Assembly (NCBI RefSeq): GCF_003634935.1 | Contig: NZ_RBXO01000001.1 | Location: 6,597,501 to 6,661,500 of the forward strand | DNA length: 64,000 nt | DNA from: Saccharothrix australiensis | Lineage (GTDB): Bacteria > Actinomycetota > Actinomycetes > Mycobacteriales > Pseudonocardiaceae | Reading direction: 5' to 3' | Part shown: positions 57,834-64,000 of the stretch, piece by piece | How positions within the stretch are numbered: the first letter of the stretch is position 1 | How the letters are laid out: the number at the start of each line of letters is the position of its first letter | The notes under the pieces: model-generated | What the model was told of the DNA's origin: nothing | What the model saw: the letters and a program-made list of their open reading frames with translations, nothing else | Databases searched by the model: none | Position numbers and translations under genes: made by a program

Positions 57834-59039
57834 CTACCGCACCACCGCCTTCAGCGCCGGCGCGAGGTCGCCGCGCGGGACCACCCGGACGTCGTCCAGC
57901 TCCAACCAGTCCGCCATGTGCCGCAGCTCGGCGGCCAGCTCCACCGCCACGCGGCCGTGGTCGACGCCCGCCTCCGCGTGCGCCGCCTGCACCCGCAACA
58001 CCCCCGCCGCCCGGTCCGCCTTGAGGTCCACCCGCCCCACCAGCCGGCCGTCCAGCAGGAACGGGAACACGTAGTAGCCGTGCACCCGCTTGGCCTCCGG
58101 CACGTAGATCTCGATCCGGTAGTGGAAGCCGAAGACCCGTTCGGTGCGGGCGCGCTCCCAGATCAGCGGGTCGAACGGGCACAGCAGGGCCCGCCCCGGC
58201 ACCGCCCTCGGCACGCGCGCCGCCACGTGCCGGTACCCGACGGCCGGCCAGCCCTCCACCTCGACCGGCGTCAGCACGCCCTCCTCCACCAGCTCCGCGA
58301 CCGCCTGCCGGCTGCGGGCGGGCGCGAGGCGGTAGTAGTCGCGCAGGTCCGGCTCCGTGGCCACGCCCAGCGCCGCGGCCGCGCGGGACACCAGCTCCCG
58401 CGCGCCCTCCTCCGGCGCGACGCGGCGCGCCAGCACCTCGGGCGGCAGCACCCGCTCGGTCAGGTCGTAGAGGCGCTCGAACCCCCGCCGCGTGCCCGTG
58501 GTCAGCGCGCCCACGCCGAACAGGTACTCGCAGACCTTCTTGACCTCGGACCAGTTCCAGCCCCAGTGGTCCTTGGCGCGCGGTCCGCCGCCCGCCAGCG
58601 CCTTCTCGATCGCGCCCGCGCCGATCGGCCCCAGCTCCTTCACCACCGCCAGGATGTCCTCCACCAGCCGCGGCTCCCGCTCGGCGACGGCGGTGTGGTG
58701 GTGCCACCAGCCCCGCCGCTTCGCGCCCGAGTGGAACAGCGGCCAGTCCTCCACCGGCACCAGGCTCGCCTCGTGCGCCCAGTACTCGACCAGCAGCCTC
58801 GGTCTGCGGGGCCCGTGCGACCACGCCGCGTCGTCCACCAGGGAGGGCGCGTACGCGCCGAGGCGGCTGAAGACCGGCATGTAGTGCGCGCGCACGGCGA
58901 CGTTGACCGAGTCGAGCTGGAGCAGCCGCACGCGCGACAGCACCCGCTGGAGGTGCCGCCTGGTGGGCGGCGAGGCGGGCCGCGGGTCGGCGAAACCCTG
59001 GGCGCCCAGCGCGATCCGGCGGGCGACGTCTGCGCTCAT
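57834..59039 (-). CDS. winged-helix DNA glycosylase-like protein (YcaQ/AlkX family)
   Basis: 401 aa, HTH_42/YcaQ family that unhooks interstrand crosslinks in studied members. ARRIALGAQGF, LQLDSVNVAVRAHYMPVFSRLG (the QxD/SVN region), WAHEASLVPV, RHVAARVPRAVPGRALLCPFDPLIW and YRIEIYVPEAKRVHGYYVFPFLLDG are all typical. The catalytic QxQ/QxD motif reads QLDSV. ATG 59039 is chosen as the first start before the conserved helix; an upstream in-frame leader is possible. Confidence 0.88.
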   Translation of the reverse strand: MSADVARRIALGAQGFADPRPASPPTRRHLQRVLSRVRLLQLDSVNVAVRAHYMPVFSRLGAYAPSLVDDAAWSHGPRRPRLLVEYWAHEASLVPVEDWPLFHSGAKRRGWWHHHTAVAEREPRLVEDILAVVKELGPIGAGAIEKALAGGGPRAKDHWGWNWSEVKKVCEYLFGVGALTTGTRRGFERLYDLTERVLPPEVLARRVAPEEGARELVSRAAAALGVATEPDLRDYYRLAPARSRQAVAELVEEGVLTPVEVEGWPAVGYRHVAARVPRAVPGRALLCPFDPLIWERARTERVFGFHYRIEIYVPEAKRVHGYYVFPFLLDGRLVGRVDLKADRAAGVLRVQAAHAEAGVDHGRVAVELAAELRHMADWLELDDVRVVPRGDLAPALKAVVR

Positions 59040-59064
59040 CTTCTGCACGCCGGGATACTCCCAC

Positions 59065-59916
59065 TCAGGTACGACATCTCCGCTCGGCCCGGACGACGAG
59101 CCCCACGGCCAGCACCACCAGGACACCGCCGGCGAGCTGGTACGCCCCGAACCGCTCGTCCGCCAGCCACACGCCGAGCAGGACGGCGATCACCGGGTTC
59201 ACGTAGGCGTAGGTCGCCACCGTCGACACGGGCAGCTTGCCCAGCACATACACGTACGAGCTGAACGCGAGCAGCGACCCGAACACGACCAGGTAGCCCC
59301 ACGCCCACCACGACGCCGGGGACACCGCCGCCGGCGCGAAGCGCTCCCCCGCGACCAGGCCGCCGAGGGTGAGCACCAGGCCGCCGACGATCATCTCCAC
59401 CGACGACATCGCGAACGGGTCGCCGGACGGCAGGCGGCCGTTCAGGTACGACCCGAGCGCCCACCCGAACGCGGCCAGCAGCACCAGCCACGGGCCCCAC
59501 CACGTCGAGCCGCCGACGTCGTGCAGCAGCAGCACGCCGAGCCCCACGAGCCCCAGCGCCACGCCCGCGTAGGTCACGCGGGGCGGCCGTTCGCCGCCCA
59601 GGCGCCGGAACAGCACGACGTACAGGGGCACCGACGCCACCAGCAGCGCCGCGAGGCCCGACGACACGGACTGCTCGGCCACGACGACGAGCCCGTTGCC
59701 CCACACCGGCAGCAGCAGTCCGACCAGGACCGCGGTGCGCAACTGGGGTCCGGTCATGCGCATCCGCCCGCGCAGGACCAGCGCCAGGACCAGCCCGGCC
59801 GCCAGGAACCTCGTGCCGGCCGACAGCAGCGGCGGGATGGTCTCGATGGTGAATCGGATGGCGACGTAGGTGGAGCCCCACACCACGTACACAACGCCCA
59901 AAGCAGCCCAACGCAT
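59065..59916 (-). CDS. EamA (DMT superfamily) transporter
   Basis: 283 aa with ten TM helices in two EamA repeats (VVYVVWGSTYVAIRFTIE near the start; SPASWWAWGYLVVFGSLLAFSSYVYVLGKLP and VATYAYVNPVIAVLLGVWLADE at the end). Resembles RhaT/YedA-like drug/metabolite exporters. ATG 59916 is the conservative start; GTG codons 9-33 bp upstream are possible. 25 bp upstream of the YcaQ-like gene in the same direction. Confidence 0.88.
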   Translation of the reverse strand: MRWAALGVVYVVWGSTYVAIRFTIETIPPLLSAGTRFLAAGLVLALVLRGRMRMTGPQLRTAVLVGLLLPVWGNGLVVVAEQSVSSGLAALLVASVPLYVVLFRRLGGERPPRVTYAGVALGLVGLGVLLLHDVGGSTWWGPWLVLLAAFGWALGSYLNGRLPSGDPFAMSSVEMIVGGLVLTLGGLVAGERFAPAAVSPASWWAWGYLVVFGSLLAFSSYVYVLGKLPVSTVATYAYVNPVIAVLLGVWLADERFGAYQLAGGVLVVLAVGLVVRAERRCRT

Positions 59917-59946
59917 GATCCGCACGCTGCCACGACCGACGACCAC

Positions 59947-59952
59947 TAGGGT
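59947..59952 (+). promoter_or_regulatory. -10 of the GNAT gene
   Basis: TAGGGT, 6 nt before ATG 59959. Confidence 0.45.
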
Positions 59953-59958
59953 GCTCCT

Positions 59959-60504
59959 ATGGCAGACGCCACTGTGCGCACCGCGAAGCCCGAAGACGTG
60001 CCGGAGATCGCCCGCGTCCACCGCGACACCTGGCGTACCGCGTACGCGCGTCTGGTGCCGGAGGAGGTGCTGGCCGGTCTGGGCGACACCGCGCAGGCGT
60101 GGGCGGAGGCCGTCGAGGAGGGGCAGGTGCTCGTCGCGACGGAGGGCCGCTTCCTGGTGGGCTTCTGCGTGTCCGGCAGCGCGCCGCGCGAGGAGGTGGC
60201 CCGCGCCGACGGCACGCTGCCCGCCGACGCCGGGACCACGGCGCTGGTCAGCGTGCTGGTCGAGCCACGGTGGGCGCGGCGCGGCCACGGCGGGCGGCTG
60301 CTCGCGACCGCCGCGCAGGCGTTGCGCGCCAACGGGAGCACGCGCGGGATCGCCTGGATACCCGAGGCGGACCGGGTTTCCGCGAACTTCTACGAGAAGG
60401 CGGGCTGGGCCGGTGACGGCACCGTGCGCACGCTGGACGCGGGCGGGCGTCCACTGCGCGAAATCAGGGTTTCCGGGGGGTTGACCCTACTGTTGACGGG
60501 CTGA
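59959..60504 (+). CDS. GNAT-family N-acetyltransferase
   Basis: 181 aa. N-terminal TVRTAKPEDVPEIARVHRDTWRTAY, motif A VSVLVEPRWARRGHGGRLLATAAQAL, and C-terminal NFYEKAGWAGDGTVR. Acceptor substrate unknown. Leaderless arrangement; 21 bp before the DedA-like gene. Confidence 0.88.
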   Translation: MADATVRTAKPEDVPEIARVHRDTWRTAYARLVPEEVLAGLGDTAQAWAEAVEEGQVLVATEGRFLVGFCVSGSAPREEVARADGTLPADAGTTALVSVLVEPRWARRGHGGRLLATAAQALRANGSTRGIAWIPEADRVSANFYEKAGWAGDGTVRTLDAGGRPLREIRVSGGLTLLLTG

Positions 60505-60512
60505 TCCGTTGC

Positions 60513-60518
60513 TAGCCT
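60513..60518 (+). promoter_or_regulatory. -10 of the DedA-like gene
   Basis: TAGCCT, 7 nt before GTG 60526. TTGACG at 60493-60498 is only 14 bp away, too close for a good -35. Confidence 0.4.
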
Positions 60519-60525
60519 CGATCGG

Positions 60526-61035
60526 GTGTGGGCATTGCTGGGGTGGCTGGGACTGACGTTCGGGGTGGCCTTCGGGTCCGCGATCGTCCCGCTCATCAGC
60601 ATCGAGGTCTTCGTCATCGGCCTGGTGGCGCACCAGCCGCACATCTCCTGGTGGGGCATCGGGCTGGCGGTCGCGGTCGGCCAGGTGCTGGGCAAGATGT
60701 TCTACTTCCTGGCCGCGCGCGGCGACTGGCACCTGCCGGCGTGGCTGCGGCGCAAGGAGAAGCCGGAGAAGCCGCCCACGGCGTGGCGCGCGCGGTGGAA
60801 GGCCCGGCTGGAGTGGGTCCGGGAGCGCTGCCACCGGCACCCGCACTGGATGTTCGGCACGCACGCGGTGAGCTCCGTGGTCGGTCTGCCGCCGTTCATG
60901 TTCACGACGGTGCTGGCGGGTCTCGCGGGCATGTCGTCGTGGCTGTTCATCACGACCGGGATGATCGGGCGGTTCGCCCGGTTCAGCGTGCTCGCGGCCG
61001 CGCCGGGGCTCATGGCGGGCTGGCTGGTGCACTGA
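60526..61035 (+). CDS. small VTT/DedA-like (YqaA-type) membrane protein
   Basis: 169 aa with four to five hydrophobic segments and the VTT-like G-x4-G pattern (FGSAIVPLISIEVFVIGL, VGQVLGKMFYFLAARG, FGTHAVSSVVGLPPFMFTTVLAGLAGMSSW). A basic cytoplasmic loop (RRKEKPEKPPTAWRARWKARLEWVRERC) lies between. Related proteins act in lipid scrambling or transport; this one is unassigned. Confidence 0.75.
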   Translation: MWALLGWLGLTFGVAFGSAIVPLISIEVFVIGLVAHQPHISWWGIGLAVAVGQVLGKMFYFLAARGDWHLPAWLRRKEKPEKPPTAWRARWKARLEWVRERCHRHPHWMFGTHAVSSVVGLPPFMFTTVLAGLAGMSSWLFITTGMIGRFARFSVLAAAPGLMAGWLVH

Positions 61036-61167
61036 AGTCCGGCGCGTCCGGTGGCGTCGACGGCGAGCCGCGCGCTTGCCGGGGCTCCTCCGCCGTGCGA
61101 CGTCTCCGGTGCGCCGGGCGCGTGCCGCGGCAGTCGTTGCGCGCCAAGGCGATCGGGCGGCGCCTCA

Positions 61168-61521
61168 TCAGGGTGTGCGTTGCCGGCTCGGCGTCCCGGA
61201 GTGCCGCACGTGGCGCACCAGGCGTTGCGCGGGCACGCTGAGCCCGTAGTGGTCGTGCAGTTCCACGTGCTCCACTTCGGACAGTTCCGCGCCCACGCGG
61301 GGTGCTTCCGCGATTTCCTGCCTCGCCACCGGCACGACGAGCCTGCGGTCCCGGACCTGCGCGCCCCGGATCGGCACGAGCGTCGTCACGCCGTCGACGC
61401 GCACGGCCGCCCACAGCGGACGACCGTCGTCCAGCCACAGTTCCACGACCGGACCGATGGGTTCGCCGTGCCGGTCCAGCAGCTCGCAGTCGTACAGGAG
61501 GTCCACCGCTGTTCGGTCCAT
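61168..61521 (-). CDS. PRC-barrel-like small protein
   Basis: 117 aa; beta-rich with DLLYDCELLDRHGEPIGPVVELWLDDGRPLWAAVRV at the start, VPIRGAQVRDRRLVVPVARQEIAEAPRV in the middle and a trailing LHDHYGL, the pattern of PRC-barrel domain proteins. ATG 61521 starts the conserved part. Function unknown. Confidence 0.7.
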   Translation of the reverse strand: MDRTAVDLLYDCELLDRHGEPIGPVVELWLDDGRPLWAAVRVDGVTTLVPIRGAQVRDRRLVVPVARQEIAEAPRVGAELSEVEHVELHDHYGLSVPAQRLVRHVRHSGTPSRQRTP

Positions 61522-61589
61522 GCCTTCGCGGCTACCCGAACGGCGCACCACCGGCACCTGGAAACACCCGGTCAGGTGAGGCGGTTCGC

Positions 61590-61676
61590 CTAGGTGAGGG
61601 CGAGGGCGGCACCGAGCGCAGTGACGATGACGAGGCAGGCGAAGGTCAGGCGGAGGTGGTGGCAGGCGTTCGTCAC
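61590..61676 (-). CDS. putative 28-aa single-TM peptide
   Basis: A short frame from GTG 61676 to TAG 61590. N-terminal hydrophilic CHH-containing segment (TNACHHLRLTFAC) then a hydrophobic helix (LVIVTALGAALALT). TACCGT (61688-61683), the -10 pattern of neighbouring leaderless genes, lies 6 nt upstream and GGAGG is in the same gap. It is too short to be called by length alone. Confidence 0.45.
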   Translation of the reverse strand: MTNACHHLRLTFACLVIVTALGAALALT

Positions 61677-61759
61677 GCCTCCACGGTATCGAGGTGCCAC
61701 CGGACGAACCAAGGCAAAAGACCGTTAAGGCCGGATGAACTGAATCTCACCCGGATGCC

Positions 61760-64000
<2,241 letters not shown>

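Noticed and set aside
60033..60047. GCGTACCGCGTACGC, a perfect copy of the 15-bp dyad inside the GNAT gene.
   Set aside because: It encodes conserved-looking residues (W-R-T-A-Y-A-R) in GC-rich codons and is a single copy; it probably occurs by chance.

Overview
The window is high-GC actinobacterial chromosome of Pseudonocardiales type (Saccharothrix/Actinosynnema/Lentzea-like is my inference). The grounds are GC3-saturated codons, frequent GTG starts, many -10 hexamers 6-8 nt before start codons (leaderless style), a Scr1-type HTH/DUF397 pair, a clgR-pspA-pspM cluster, thyX and a meso-diaminopimelate-type MurE. No tRNA, rRNA, IS element or CRISPR was found.

Layout. (1) 1-16.3 kb, minus strand: the division and cell-wall (dcw) cluster, read as mraZ-rsmH-ftsL-ftsI-murE-murF-mraY-murD, then ftsW-murG-murC running off the left edge. 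Four non-dcw genes (phosphotransferase, DUF397, Scr1-like HTH regulator, small protein) sit between murD and ftsW, so ftsW is divorced from the upstream operon. A sigma-A-type promoter overlapped by three 10-bp-phased TGGNG repeats lies before mraZ. (2) 16.7-22.8 kb, plus strand: moxR-DUF58-transglutaminase operon, interrupted by about 36 copies of a 27-bp repeat. (3) 23-28.4 kb, minus: DUF3040, an orphan AbiEi-like protein, a small membrane protein, a Crp/Fnr regulator and SOS-boxed dinB, separated by minisatellite-rich spacers. (4) 28.4-37.1 kb: a FluG-like amidohydrolase and glutamine-synthetase-like divergent pair, a SigD/ShbA-like sigma factor, a methyltransferase divergent from a ParA-like operon (parA-lysE-nei2), pyrD, and a UraA-type permease. 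(5) 37.5-47.1 kb: a block with the same order as mycobacterial Rv2743c-Rv2748c, namely pspM-pspA-clgR-cinA-pgsA-rimO, argA, merR, ftsK. (6) 47.2-64 kb: acyltransferase, two EamA transporters, rnj-dapA, a mycothiol-type protein, a Ser/Thr kinase, thyX-ACT, an RHH/DUF4097 pair, YcaQ-like, GNAT, DedA-like, a possible 28-aa membrane peptide, and dapB with a truncated M16 peptidase.

How the genes fit together: most of the window serves envelope growth and envelope stress. The dcw genes make and polymerise lipid II. PspA/PspM/ClgR respond to envelope damage; both pspA and clgR carry a GGAAC-N17-CGTT ECF (SigE-like) promoter. DapA and DapB make the diaminopimelate used by MurE. FtsK and RNase J complete a conserved block.

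The least explained feature is a family of 15-bp dyads (GCGYRY-N3-RYRCGC). It forms the 1.05-kb array inside the transglutaminase operon and recurs as six spaced copies 29 kb away (49.15-49.29 kb), between convergent genes.
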